Of a stretch of 64,000 nt of DNA, positions 44,151-53,261 are shown in pieces. Each line of letters begins with the position of its first letter. Position 1 is the first letter of the stretch. The DNA is from Pseudobacteroides sp. (GTDB taxonomy: Bacteria; Bacillota; Clostridia; Acetivibrionales; DSM-2933), in contig NZ_DATCTU010000112.1 in NCBI RefSeq assembly GCF_036567765.1, positions 1 to 64,000 of the forward strand, read 5' to 3'. Under the pieces are notes generated by a model. The model did not search any database. It was not told where the DNA came from and worked only from the letters and a program-made list of their open reading frames with translations. The translations under genes were made by a program, and so were the position numbers.

Positions 44151-45842
44151 TTATTTAACAGCAATATCTTTCAAGTTGGTCTTTACTTTATCTTTTAAGA
44201 TTTTTATGGCCTCATCCCTGGTATCAATTTTTCCTGCCAGGTAGGAACGAAGCACATCGATATATGAGTTTTCTATTGTATCATCATATTTTGTAAGCAA
44301 TTTACCGTTTACTTTTTCAGCAAGTGGGCCAAATATCTTAAAGTTATTCTGGCCTGTTATTTTGGATGTGTAATATGAATCTGATGCCAATTCATTTACC
44401 AATGCTTTGTTATTTGGCATATCCTGGTTGTCGATACACCACTTCTTCATAAACTTCTTATTGGAGGTGAAGGCTTTTATAAAATTGAAAGCTTCCTGCT
44501 TTCTGGTGCTCTTTGAAGATAATCCAAACCATGTACCGCCCCAGAAGTTTTGATAAGGTGGTGTGGCAAGTGCCCATCTGCCGCCGTCAGCAGCTCTTTT
44601 ATCATTAGAACCTATTATCCAGGGTACACCCCAAGTAGGTATAACCCAGCACATTGCTGTTTCATCGCTTGCGATGGCAGCAGACCAGCCGGGAGACCAC
44701 TGGTCAAGGCCTGATTCATATCTGTTGGCTCTAAGCTTCTTGGCAAGATCCATAAAGTCCAGCACTTTTTGATCAATTACAAGGTTGTTGTTTGATACCC
44801 AACCTTTGGTGCGTGCACCCATATAAGTCCTTAATAGCTCTTCGAAAGTAGGGAAAAGGGCCACTTTGCCACCGCTTTTCGACTTTAGGGTGGCTGCGGT
44901 TTTAAGAATGTTATCAGATGTGGAAATCATCTGTGATATTTTTGCAGGGTCATTTGTCCCAAGATATTTTTTGGCAAGAGATTTTTTATAACCGATTGAT
45001 ATGGGTGCGATCTGGTGAGCGATTGCTCTTAAAACTCCGCCCTTATCCTTTCCCACATCCAGAGTATAAGGATACATGTTTCCTGTAATATCTTTGGATT
45101 TTGCTGTAATATCATCAAGGGCTCCGGGCATTTCAACAAACCTCTTGACAAAGGCTGATTCAAATCCGGCAACATCCGGAATACCTGATCCTGCCCTGTA
45201 AGCTGACGTAAGCTTGTTCTGGTATTGTTGATCCTTATCGGGAATTACAGATAGGTTTATCTTTTTATCCGGATACAGCTCGTTATATGCTCTTACTATA
45301 TTAGGTGCTTCATCCTTATTGAAGTACCAGAAAGTTATTTCTGATTTATTGGAGTTGGACTCTTCATAAGTAGGGTTGGCTGCTTCTATATAGCTGCTGT
45401 CCATGGATGGGTCCACTTTATCGCTCAAAAGAACTACCGTGCTAGAAGCGTTGTTCCAATAAACCCTCACACCAAGGTTTTCTGCCACAAATCTGGTGGG
45501 AACAAAAGTCCTTCCGTTTTTCACCTGGGGAACAGCATCTAATTCAATAATGTCATCGTTTATCGAGGCTGTAGTGCTGTTAATTGTAAGTATAATTCTT
45601 AAATCATCTTTTGTACCAGTTACGGTATCGGTATCTGCATCCCATTCTACAGTTGCTCCAAGTGCTTCAAAGATTGCTCTAAAAGGCACCATGGTTCTTC
45701 CGTTGCTGATGAAGGGGGCTGAATCAAATTTCAGTTCTTTGCCGTCAAGTGCTACTTTTATCTTGGATTGTGCCGAAGATGAAGGTATTACTGAGGAGAA
45801 AATCAAAATTAGGGAAATGATAGCCGGTATAATTCTTTTCAT
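44151..45842 (-). CDS. Extracellular solute-binding protein fused to copper-amine-oxidase-like stalk repeats
   Basis: A 563-residue exported protein. After a signal peptide (MKRIIPAIISLILIFSSVIP) come two stalk repeats (about 30-140; GRTMVPFRAIFEALG, GRTFVPTRFVAENLG). A family 1 solute-binding domain follows (about 165-563), starting EITFWYFNKDEAPN with the helical-hinge pattern of sugar-binding ABC proteins. There is no lipobox, and no permease genes are in the window, so uptake may not be its job; it may be a displayed binding protein. Start ATG 45842 rather than an upstream frame extension to 45932. Confidence 0.8.
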   Translation of the reverse strand: MKRIIPAIISLILIFSSVIPSSSAQSKIKVALDGKELKFDSAPFISNGRTMVPFRAIFEALGATVEWDADTDTVTGTKDDLRIILTINSTTASINDDIIELDAVPQVKNGRTFVPTRFVAENLGVRVYWNNASSTVVLLSDKVDPSMDSSYIEAANPTYEESNSNKSEITFWYFNKDEAPNIVRAYNELYPDKKINLSVIPDKDQQYQNKLTSAYRAGSGIPDVAGFESAFVKRFVEMPGALDDITAKSKDITGNMYPYTLDVGKDKGGVLRAIAHQIAPISIGYKKSLAKKYLGTNDPAKISQMISTSDNILKTAATLKSKSGGKVALFPTFEELLRTYMGARTKGWVSNNNLVIDQKVLDFMDLAKKLRANRYESGLDQWSPGWSAAIASDETAMCWVIPTWGVPWIIGSNDKRAADGGRWALATPPYQNFWGGTWFGLSSKSTRKQEAFNFIKAFTSNKKFMKKWCIDNQDMPNNKALVNELASDSYYTSKITGQNNFKIFGPLAEKVNGKLLTKYDDTIENSYIDVLRSYLAGKIDTRDEAIKILKDKVKTNLKDIAVK

Positions 45843-45938
45843 GTATGTATTCCTTTCTTTAATTGAGAATAATATTTTATTAATGAAATAAAAAGGGGAC
45901 TGTGCATTTAAGCTTGTCCCCCTAATAAGCAAAGTTTA

Positions 45939-46871
45939 TTATTTCTTGTTGATAATCTTTGTAGGTATTTCTGTGGAATAGACGTTGACTACATCTTTTC
46001 CTACAACTCTGAAGACTTCAATTGTGGAAGCATTCTGGTTTTTACCTTCTACAATTATTTCCATGTTGTTGTCATTGTCTATATCAAGAACCATAGGAGC
46101 AAAATAAATACACTCCTTAGCAGGCTTGGATTTTGAGTATTGATCACGTATAACAATGTTCTGTTCCTGACCGTCTACAACTTTATTAAGTACAACCATC
46201 GAGTATGTGCCTTGTCCTTCTTTGCCCTCTGATTTGTACCAGGAGGCAGTATTGTAGTCATATGCACACACCAGTTTTTCAACTGTTCCATCACCGTCAA
46301 GGTCTATCTCAGAAGACCTTTTAATAGATATGTTGCTATTGGATAAGCCTTTTTTATCAAGTACATCCTTAACTATTTTTCCGTATGTTATAAGGTTTGC
46401 ACCTGAGGCTTTTGGAACTCTTGGCATTGCGTTCCAAGGTCCGCTGATCCCAAGCTGGTATATGAAAACTTTTGCATTAAGCTCATCATTGTTGGCGTAT
46501 GGGAAATCCTGTGCTATATCAATTGATTTATCTTCTTTGATTTTGGGTGTTATGCCTGTTCCTACTACTGAGTCAAATGAATAATAAGTAAAAACCTCAT
46601 CTCCTTTTAAAAGCTTTTGTGAATCGGATGCATTTGTCCATTTTTTACTTTTTAGATCAACTGTTCCTAATATGTTGCCTCTGTTTACTACAATTGATAT
46701 ATCACTTTGGGGTTTTTTGATACTCAAAGGATCAATTGGTGTAGGTGAGGGCTCTGTAATAGCCGAGGGTTCAGGGCTTGTGGTGCCGGTATTGTTGCTA
46801 TCAGAGCTGCAAGAGGTAGATACAGCTGAGATTAATACTAACAGTGATATAAGTAGTAAATTTTTTTTCAT
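45939..46871 (-). CDS. Lipoprotein with FG-GAP/VCBS-like Asp motifs
   Basis: A 310-residue predicted lipoprotein: MKKNLLLISLLVLISAVSTSC, Cys21 lipidated, then a Ser/Thr/Pro/Glu linker. Two DxDxDG-type calcium loops are seen, DLDGDGTVEKLV (about 191) and DIDNDNNMEIIV (about 262), as in FG-GAP/VCBS repeat proteins. Function unknown. AGGAGG precedes the start. It lies 96 nt upstream of the stalk-SBP gene on the same strand, so a joint transcript with the SBP and protease is plausible. Confidence 0.75.
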   Translation of the reverse strand: MKKNLLLISLLVLISAVSTSCSSDSNNTGTTSPEPSAITEPSPTPIDPLSIKKPQSDISIVVNRGNILGTVDLKSKKWTNASDSQKLLKGDEVFTYYSFDSVVGTGITPKIKEDKSIDIAQDFPYANNDELNAKVFIYQLGISGPWNAMPRVPKASGANLITYGKIVKDVLDKKGLSNSNISIKRSSEIDLDGDGTVEKLVCAYDYNTASWYKSEGKEGQGTYSMVVLNKVVDGQEQNIVIRDQYSKSKPAKECIYFAPMVLDIDNDNNMEIIVEGKNQNASTIEVFRVVGKDVVNVYSTEIPTKIINKK

Positions 46872-47089
46872 TTTTGGTTGCCTCCTGTAATATAATGTTA
46901 TGAGATAATACTAACTTGCCGAGTAGAATACTTTTGTAACTACAAAAGCAATCTGTTAATGTATAAACCGATGTTTACATTAACCACAAAGCAAATTAGG
47001 GTAACATTAAAATTATATACCTAATAAAAGTACTTTACAATCCCCTAATAGAACTATTATTGATTAAAAAGGCATGTGTTCGAAAAAAT

Positions 47090-48436
47090 TTACATAGGAC
47101 CCAAAAATCGGGTGCCAACTATTCGGCATAAGTGGGAATAAGTGTTCAATTGAGGACTTTCAATAACCATGTCCAAAAGCTTGTTTAAAATAATTCCAAT
47201 ATTTCTACCCTGGCTGATACCAAGATTAATTAGGTCATCTCCGCTAATAGCTAAAGAATCCAGGCTAAAGCACTCATTAGACTCTATTATTTCTCCTGCC
47301 ATACATTTAATTTTAGCCAAATCAACGAGCCTTGATTCAAGAAATTTGGTGTTTTGAGCTCTTATATCTGCTTCCTTGACCTTTAGAAGCAGGAATATAG
47401 CCTCTTTGCCAAGTGTTTTCAGAGCTTTTTTAATGGAGACATTGTCAGGGGCTACTCTCATATCATGATGCTTGATAAGCTTTAGTATAATATCTATGGA
47501 CTTATTGTCAAACCGTAGCCTTTTTAAAATACTAAGGGCCAAATCCACACTGACACTCTGATGACCATGGAAATGGTCTATCCCTTCTGAGTCGGTAGTC
47601 TTGGTAACCGCTTTCCCAATATCATGAAGCAGCATTGTCCATCTTAAAATCTTGTCGCATTCAATGCCGGACACAGCAAGAATGGTATGTTGGTCCACAT
47701 TATACATATGATAAGGGTTGTTCTGTTCTATGCCGATGCAGCTTTCAAATTCAGGAAGTACAAATTTTAACAGTCCTGTATCATGGAGAAGAAGAAGCTT
47801 TGATGGATTGGGTGAAACCAATATCTTGGTAAGCTCTTCCCTTATCCTCTCTGGGCTTATATTATTTATAAGTTCTTTGTTTTGTGAAATGGCTTTTAGG
47901 GTTTGGGATTCTATTCGAAATCCAAGCTGGGCAGAAAAACGTATTGCCCTAAGCATCCGAAGAGCATCCTCCTTAAACCTTTCATCAGCATTCCTTACGG
48001 CTCTTATAACTTTATCATCAAGATCATTTATGCCTTCAAAATAGTCTATTACTCCTAAGGACGGGTTATAGGCGAGGGCGTTGACGGTAAAATCCCTGCG
48101 GCTTAAATCCTCCTTCAGGGAAGCGGTAAACTCAACACTGTCAGGTCTTCTGTTATCGGAATACTCACCATCAATCCTATAGGTTGTTATTTCGTAGCTT
48201 TCATTATTTATAACGACAGTTACGGTTCCATGTTTTAGTCCGGTGTCTATGGTTTTTTCAAATAACGACTTTGTATTGTGGGGGAGTGAATTTGTTGTTA
48301 TATCCCAATCCTTGGGTGTTTTATTGAGAAGGCTGTCCCTTACACAGCCGCCCACTGCAAAGGCTTCATAGCCTGCGGTATTCAGCCTTGTTATAATGCT
48401 TAGTACATCATCCGGTAATAATATATCTTTTTTCAT
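47090..48436 (-). CDS. cca: CCA-adding tRNA nucleotidyltransferase with HD domain
   Basis: A 448-residue class II tRNA nucleotidyltransferase that builds or repairs the 3'-CCA end. The head carries AVGGCVRDSLLNKTPKDWDITT (the DxD metal site) and RRDFTVNALAYN. RFKEDALRMLRAIRFSAQLGF binds tRNA/nucleotide. LLHDIGKAVT marks an HD phosphohydrolase-like domain (about 260-350). The start is ATG 48436, with AAAGGA just upstream; the in-frame ATG at 48475 lacks an SD. Confidence 0.92.
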   Translation of the reverse strand: MKKDILLPDDVLSIITRLNTAGYEAFAVGGCVRDSLLNKTPKDWDITTNSLPHNTKSLFEKTIDTGLKHGTVTVVINNESYEITTYRIDGEYSDNRRPDSVEFTASLKEDLSRRDFTVNALAYNPSLGVIDYFEGINDLDDKVIRAVRNADERFKEDALRMLRAIRFSAQLGFRIESQTLKAISQNKELINNISPERIREELTKILVSPNPSKLLLLHDTGLLKFVLPEFESCIGIEQNNPYHMYNVDQHTILAVSGIECDKILRWTMLLHDIGKAVTKTTDSEGIDHFHGHQSVSVDLALSILKRLRFDNKSIDIILKLIKHHDMRVAPDNVSIKKALKTLGKEAIFLLLKVKEADIRAQNTKFLESRLVDLAKIKCMAGEIIESNECFSLDSLAISGDDLINLGISQGRNIGIILNKLLDMVIESPQLNTYSHLCRIVGTRFLGPM

Positions 48437-48594
48437 AAAATCCTTTCTTTCAGGTTGGAAATTTATATTATCCATTATAGCACAAGGTTATATGTCTAGG
48501 GAGTATAATTGTAAGCTGTTTTATTGCCAAGGCATTAAAAAGACTGTCGGATATCCGACAGCCCTCATGTTACCTATGGCATTACTTTCAGGTA

Positions 48595-48972
48595 TTATTT
48601 ATTTTCTTCAGTATCACCGGCCTTATCGCATTTGATATGGGATACAATGTCGGGAACCATTTCAATAAGCTTATCAAGACCGCCTGTTTTCTTAATTGGA
48701 AGAAGCTGTACATCATCCCCTTTTACTACCAGAACTGCTGTAGGAGCTACTCTTGCACCAACACCTGCACCGGAACCTGTGCCATTTGCTCCTTTAGGGT
48801 CCTTTCCATCGCCGCCTCCCGAACCTAATCCAAAGGTGACTGTAAGAAACGGTATTATTGTTGTTTCACCAATTTTGATGGATTCACCCACTACTGTTTT
48901 TGATTTCAAAAAGTTCTCCAATTTCTCAAAAATCATGTTTATGTTTTCATTTACATTCAAATCAATTGACAT
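48595..48972 (-). CDS. gerW: Spore protein YtfJ/GerW
   Basis: A 125-residue GerW/YtfJ family protein. N-terminal helix MSIDLNVNENINMIFEKLE, GESIKIGETTIIPFLTVTFG, a Gly/Ser/Asp-rich loop (about 55-80), then VGARVAPTAVLVVKGDDVQLLP and the C-terminal helix. In Bacillus it is made in the forespore and affects germination. Start ATG 48972 follows AAGGAGG. It overlaps the end of ytfI by 11 nt, so the two are translationally coupled. Confidence 0.9.
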   Translation of the reverse strand: MSIDLNVNENINMIFEKLENFLKSKTVVGESIKIGETTIIPFLTVTFGLGSGGGDGKDPKGANGTGSGAGVGARVAPTAVLVVKGDDVQLLPIKKTGGLDKLIEMVPDIVSHIKCDKAGDTEENK

Positions 48973-49612
48973 ATGCTTTTTCCTCCTTGGAAAATAATAT
49001 TTTTCTGACATTTTTATTAAAAAGAGTTTTTATAGCGATAACCATAACTGCAATCAGTATCAGGCGACCCTTTATAAGAAAATTACCCTCAAGTATTTCA
49101 TCTTCAAATACAGGACATACATTAACATTATAATTTATAAAAAGCGGCCGCATTATGTTAAAGGATGCCAGGGCTACCCCAGTGTAAAAAGGGTCTTCAA
49201 AACCATACCTCCCTTCAAGTTTGAATCTTTTAGGTTTTATATGATAAAAAAGCTCTTTTAATGCTTTCATTATTGGTTTTAAAAAGTTTTTATCTAAAAA
49301 CCTGACGTTGTTTTGTGGCAGTTTATCTTTTTTTTGATATTTGGAATCTACCTTAAGGTGCAGCTTTTTAGTATTGCTGTTAATAACAGAAAATTTTATT
49401 TTTAAAAGTCTTATATATAGTTGGCTTTTATTCCAGTTTTTCTTGGAAAATGTAAATCCCAATAAGCCAAACAACCAACTTACGCCAGCTTTTATATGTG
49501 TGTCTTTATGCTTTCTGGCAGCGACACAGTATGTGAAAGGTACAAACAAAAGAAGCAGAACCACAAAAGAAAGCAGTATGCCGAAAACCTTTAGTATAAA
49601 CAATATAACCAT
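48962..49612 (-). CDS. ytfI: DUF2953 membrane protein (YtfI-like)
   Basis: A 216-residue protein with one N-terminal hydrophobic anchor (about 5-28) and a second segment near 180-197. The DUF2953 core around GRYGFEDPFYTGVALAS is visible. The ytfI-ytfJ pair is conserved in endospore formers; the biochemical function is unknown. It overlaps gerW downstream and follows the anti-sigma gene by 5 nt, making a likely operon sigma / anti-sigma / ytfI / gerW. Confidence 0.82.
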   Translation of the reverse strand: MVILFILKVFGILLSFVVLLLLFVPFTYCVAARKHKDTHIKAGVSWLFGLLGFTFSKKNWNKSQLYIRLLKIKFSVINSNTKKLHLKVDSKYQKKDKLPQNNVRFLDKNFLKPIMKALKELFYHIKPKRFKLEGRYGFEDPFYTGVALASFNIMRPLFINYNVNVCPVFEDEILEGNFLIKGRLILIAVMVIAIKTLFNKNVRKILFSKEEKAYVN

Positions 49613-49617
49613 GATTA

Positions 49618-50043
49618 TTACCTCGACTGTATTATTTTAATTCCTTTTTTTATAGCCTTGCCTGATGCATTATATAAAATGGAAGAAGATTTTTTTATTC
49701 CTTTTTCGAATAAATCCTTACCGGGAATATAATTTATATACATGTTGGAGGTTTCCAGATTCTTTTTTTGGATTCTTAAAAGCTTTTTGATACCAAAACC
49801 TTCACTTTCATCTGCCATTATATTGTCAACAACATTTTCCCTTATGGATTCGAGTTCATGGGGGATATCAATCTCCTCATCATTTATGCCTTCCAGTTCC
49901 CAGAAAAGCAGCTTTAAATGGGTAAGTTCCTTTTTGCATTTTCTGCATACCTTTAAATGCTCATCAACAAATATTTTTTCCAGCTCGTCAATTGTTCCTT
50001 CCAAATAATCATGGAGTAAAGCAGTGTCAAAATTGCAATCCAT
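49618..50043 (-). CDS. Zinc-finger anti-sigma factor
   Basis: 141 residues. The N-terminal ZAS domain has HDYLEG...H-L-K-V-C-R-K-C (HxxxCxxC, about 29-36). The rest is helical without an obvious transmembrane segment, so it appears cytosolic. It lies 1 nt after the ECF sigma gene, the usual partner arrangement, and probably sequesters that sigma factor. The inducing signal is unknown. Confidence 0.8.
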   Translation of the reverse strand: MDCNFDTALLHDYLEGTIDELEKIFVDEHLKVCRKCKKELTHLKLLFWELEGINDEEIDIPHELESIRENVVDNIMADESEGFGIKKLLRIQKKNLETSNMYINYIPGKDLFEKGIKKSSSILYNASGKAIKKGIKIIQSR

Positions 50044-50044
50044 T

Positions 50045-50632
50045 TTATACCTCCCATATTCCTTTCTTGATAAGACTTTTCTTAAGAAGGTTTCGGCCTC
50101 TATGTATATAAGTTTTTACAGTACCTTCGGGGCATGACATCAAATCACTTATTGCCTTATAGCTGTATCCTTTTATATGTCTTAGAATTATTGCCATTCT
50201 TATTTCATAGGGTAGCTCTCTTATGGAATTCTCTACGACCTTTTTAGTATCCTGATAAAGTATTTGTTGTTCTGTGTTTTCGGATGAAACAAGCTTTAGC
50301 TCCAAGGGATCTTCTTCAGGAACGGTGCTTTCATTTAGAGAAATGACACCTTTATTGTTTTTCTTTAAAAAGTTTATGCATGTATTGATCGTAATCCTCT
50401 TTATCCAGGGAAGCAGTGCCTTGTCTTCATCAAAACTATCGAGAGACTTAAAAATCTTCATGTATATTTCCTGCACAAGATCCAATGAGTCATCCTTGGA
50501 AGATGCATAGAAGTAACATATTTTATATATGTAACGTTCATACTTTTGGAATAAGAGATCAAAGCCTTCTCTATTTTTTCTTTTACAAAGTTTGATAAGT
50601 TCCTTGTCCGCTACTTCCAAAGCTGCATCCAT
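50045..50632 (-). CDS. ECF-type RNA polymerase sigma factor
   Basis: About 195 residues with sigma region 2 (FDLLFQKYERYIYKICYFY, DLVQEIYMKIFKSLDSFDE, PWIKRITINTCINFLKK) and region 4 (LPYEIRMAIILRHIKGYSYKAISDLMSCPEGTVKTYIHRGR, the helix-turn-helix). Start uncertain: ATG 50632 sits directly on AAGG, while TTG 50620 is better spaced from AAGGATGG. Forms an operon with the anti-sigma gene. No matching autoregulated promoter could be identified by eye. Confidence 0.85.
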   Translation of the reverse strand: MDAALEVADKELIKLCKRKNREGFDLLFQKYERYIYKICYFYASSKDDSLDLVQEIYMKIFKSLDSFDEDKALLPWIKRITINTCINFLKKNNKGVISLNESTVPEEDPLELKLVSSENTEQQILYQDTKKVVENSIRELPYEIRMAIILRHIKGYSYKAISDLMSCPEGTVKTYIHRGRNLLKKSLIKKGIWEV

Positions 50633-50709
50633 CCTTTTATAAAATCTTGAGTGTTTTGTCTTATAAATATAAATACAATTGAAAATCAAAAAAGTTTCAA
50701 AGACATTAA

Positions 50710-50790
50710 AAAAATCGCTTGCGATTTTGCAACCTTGATTGTTGTCGTGAGAAATTGTGGTGTAGCAGACACCATAATTTCCTAGACATT
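50710..50790 (-). repeat. R1 dispersed repeat (copy d)
   Basis: Minus-oriented: AAATCGCTTGCGATTT hairpin, GCAACCTTGATTGTTGTCGTGA linker, GAAATTGTGGTG...CACCATAATTTC hairpin, then CTAGACATT. It lies in the 5' region of the ECF sigma operon. Confidence 0.75.
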
Positions 50791-50820
50791 AAAAAAATTA
50801 AACCGGAGTATCCTCCGGCT
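50789..50820 (-). terminator. Terminator of the DUF5362 gene
   Basis: Minus strand CCGGAG-gata-CTCCGG, followed by TTTAATTTTTTT. Confidence 0.8.
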
Positions 50821-50898
50821 TAATAAGCTGTATTAAAATTGATTAATTCTATACATTTACGTGTAGAAAAAATACCATAAAAAAGTTGAACAGGATTG

Positions 50899-51267
50899 TT
50901 AACGAAAAGCCATTATTCCCAAAAACATAATAGCAACTATAGCAATAATATATAATGCCATAAATGATAAACCTATTACAATCAGAATCCCTGTGATTTT
51001 GAAGCTGCCGTTAAGGTTATCAACCGCGTTCGCTAAGTTGTAATAGCTGTTTGACTCGGAAAAACGTTTCATATCCTCGTATGCTCTTAAAATCCTAAGG
51101 CCGGCAAATATTATAGGTATACCTATAGCTGCTGTAAGGATTCCGACACACATCAATGAGCCATAGACAATATACGATATGCCAACAAACTTAGTCCAGC
51201 CATTTAGTGGTTTACCCTGCACCACTGAAAAATCTGCCGAACTTTTTAGAAAATTAATATCTTCCAT
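50899..51267 (-). CDS. DUF5362-family membrane protein
   Basis: 122 residues. Two membrane hairpins: LNGWTKFVGISYIVYGSLMCVG...GIPIIFAGLRIL (about 22-62) and GSFKITGILIVIGLSFMALYIIAIVAIMF (about 87-115), separated by a charged helix (YEDMKRFSESNSYYNLANAV). This is the DUF5362 layout, with no known function. GGGAGG precedes the ATG. Confidence 0.75.
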   Translation of the reverse strand: MEDINFLKSSADFSVVQGKPLNGWTKFVGISYIVYGSLMCVGILTAAIGIPIIFAGLRILRAYEDMKRFSESNSYYNLANAVDNLNGSFKITGILIVIGLSFMALYIIAIVAIMFLGIMAFR

Positions 51268-51502
51268 AAAATGCCTCCCTATAAATAAAAAATAGTAGAT
51301 AGATTAAAAGTGGTTAATTGTTAATCTGTTAAATCTGCTTTAATCTATATGTTTTGAAAGTAACATTTAAGATTGAAAAACTGCAAAACATTTTTCACAA
51401 TTTAATTTAGTAGGATATATATAATAGTAGTCTATCCTTGACCTAATTTCAAGTGTTTATAGGGGGGGGTGAAAAATAATATTTATAAATTAGTCGAAAT
51501 AG
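51268..51502. other. Divergent spacer, no gene seen
   Basis: AT-rich DNA between the DUF5362 gene and the rpsB promoter. A run of nine G residues sits at about 51462-51470; no further structure recognised. Confidence 0.4.
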
Positions 51503-51531
51503 TTGATAATATTATTTCCTTGTGTTATACT
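51503..51531 (+). promoter_or_regulatory. rpsB operon promoter
   Basis: TTGATA (51503-51508), exact 17-nt spacer, TATACT (51526-51531). Start predicted near 51538, giving a 100-nt leader. Confidence 0.7.
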
Positions 51532-51547
51532 ATTTAACGGTAAAAAT

Positions 51548-51612
51548 ACGCACACGGACTGATTTTTGGAAAAGTGCTCCTAATGAGTGTTCCAGGAAGA
51601 TGAAGACGTGGA
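51548..51612 (+). promoter_or_regulatory. Candidate structured leader of rpsB
   Basis: CACG (51553-51556) pairs with CGTG (51607-51610) and encloses TGGAA/TTCCA (51567-51571 / 51590-51594) with an inner CTC/GAG. The closing CGTG is next to a GGAGG-like sequence ahead of the true SD. It may be a ribosomal-protein (S2) autoregulatory leader. This is inference from shape and place. Confidence 0.45.
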
Positions 51613-51638
51613 GGTATAACTAAAAGGAGGAATAATAA

Positions 51639-52394
51639 ATGTCAGTAATTTCTATGAAACAGTTATTGGAAGCAGGGGTTCACTTTGGTCACCAGACAAG
51701 AAGATGGAATCCTAAAATGGCGGAATTTATCTTTACAGAGCGTAATGGTATTTATATCATTGACCTTCAGAAGACTGTAAAGAAGGTAGAAGAAGCTTAT
51801 TACTTCATAAGAGAAGTAGCAATGAACGGACAAGATATATTGTTCGTAGGAACAAAGAAGCAGGCACAGGATTCTATTAAGGAAGAAGCACAAAGAAGCA
51901 GTCAGTACTTTGTAAATGCAAGATGGCTCGGAGGTATGCTTACCAACTTTAATACTATCAAGAAGAGAATTGACAGATTAAACAAATTGGAAAGCATGGA
52001 GAAGGACGGAGTATTTGATGTTCTTCCTAAGAAGGAAGTTATAAAGCTTAAAAAAGAAATGGTTGATCTTGAAAAGAATCTTGGCGGAATAAAGAATCTT
52101 AAGAGATTGCCTGGAGCTATGTTTATAGTTGACCCAAGAAAAGAAAGAAATGCAATATTGGAAGCAAAGAGATTGGGTATTCCTGTTGTTGCTATAGTTG
52201 ATACAAACTGTGACCCTGATGAAATTGATTTCCCTATACCAGGAAACGATGATGCTATAAGGGCTGTTAAACTAATTACAGCTAAAATAGCAGACGCTAT
52301 TTTAGAAGGCAGACAGGGCGAACAGTTGACAGATACTGCACCTGCAGCTGTTCAAGCTGAGGAAGTAGTTGAAGTGGAAGCTCAGGCTGAATAA
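51639..52394 (+). CDS. rpsB: 30S ribosomal protein S2
   Basis: 251 residues. The diagnostic start is MKQLLEAGVHFGHQTRRWNPKM, followed by RWLGGMLTNFNTI, PGAMFIVDPRKERNAILEA and DTNCDPDEIDFPIPGNDDAIRA. Needed to dock S1-type interactions and mRNA on the small subunit. The C-terminal tail is Glu/Ala-rich. AAAGGAGG precedes the ATG. First gene of the rpsB-tsf-pyrH-frr block. Confidence 0.97.
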   Translation: MSVISMKQLLEAGVHFGHQTRRWNPKMAEFIFTERNGIYIIDLQKTVKKVEEAYYFIREVAMNGQDILFVGTKKQAQDSIKEEAQRSSQYFVNARWLGGMLTNFNTIKKRIDRLNKLESMEKDGVFDVLPKKEVIKLKKEMVDLEKNLGGIKNLKRLPGAMFIVDPRKERNAILEAKRLGIPVVAIVDTNCDPDEIDFPIPGNDDAIRAVKLITAKIADAILEGRQGEQLTDTAPAAVQAEEVVEVEAQAE

Positions 52395-52469
52395 TTTTCA
52401 ATTAAAATTAAAATAAATAATAGATTATAAGAAAAAATATTATATTAATATTTTTATGGAGGATTTACT

Positions 52470-53117
52470 ATGGTTACAGCAGATTTGGTAAAGCAGCTCC
52501 GTGAAAGAACTGGAGCCGGAATGATGGATTGCAAGAAGGCTCTTACAGAAGCTAACGGAGATATGGAAAAGGCAATAGAAGTATTAAGAGAAAAGGGATT
52601 GGCAGCAGCTGCAAAGAAATCAGGAAGAATAGCAGCTGAAGGATTGGTAGAAGCTTATATTCATGGAGACGGAAGAATCGGTGTTCTCGTTGAAGTTAAT
52701 ATAGAAACAGACTTTGCAGCAAAAAATGAAGAGTTCAAAGGCTTTGTTAAAGATGTAGCAATGCAAATTGCAGCAGCAAAACCTGAGTACGTAAGACGTG
52801 AAGAAGTTCCTACAGCTATTTTGGAAAAGGAAAAAGAGATTTTGAAGGCACAGGCACTAAATGAAGGAAAGCCTGAGAAAATTATTGAAAAAATGGTTGA
52901 AGGAAGAATCGAGAAGTATTACAAGGAAGTATGTCTTTTAGAACAGCCATGGATTAAAGATAATGACAAGACAATTCAGCAGCTTATGACTGAAAAAATC
53001 GCAACTATCGGAGAAAATATCAACATCAGAAGGTTTGTTAGATTTGAAAGAGGCGAAGGTATAGAAAAGAAGCAGGAAAACTTTGCTGATGAAGTTATGA
53101 AGCAAATCGGTGGCTAA
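52470..53117 (+). CDS. tsf: Elongation factor Ts
   Basis: 215 residues; the guanine-nucleotide exchange factor for EF-Tu. LVKQLRERTGAGMMDCKKALTE is the N-terminal UBA-like domain signature, and VLVEVNIETDFAAKNEEFK the core. One of the shorter EF-Ts forms, as common in clostridia and Bacillota without the duplicated core. ATGGAGG lies upstream. Followed by a hairpin. Confidence 0.96.
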   Translation: MVTADLVKQLRERTGAGMMDCKKALTEANGDMEKAIEVLREKGLAAAAKKSGRIAAEGLVEAYIHGDGRIGVLVEVNIETDFAAKNEEFKGFVKDVAMQIAAAKPEYVRREEVPTAILEKEKEILKAQALNEGKPEKIIEKMVEGRIEKYYKEVCLLEQPWIKDNDKTIQQLMTEKIATIGENINIRRFVRFERGEGIEKKQENFADEVMKQIGG

Positions 53118-53141
53118 TATTAAAGCAAATAATAATATTAA

Positions 53142-53172
53142 AATATGGGAACATTTATTATGTTCCCATATT
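53142..53172 (+). terminator. Hairpin between tsf and pyrH
   Basis: AATATGGGAACAT / ATGTTCCCATATT, a 13-bp perfect stem with a 5-nt loop. It lacks a strong T tract, so it is likely a partial terminator or mRNA-stability element. Confidence 0.6.
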
Positions 53173-53261
53173 CATATATAAAAATATTTTCATTTGTTGT
53201 GATAAATTGAACTTAATATAATACAATTGCTTTTAATATTAAGAATCGGAGGAAATTTTTG

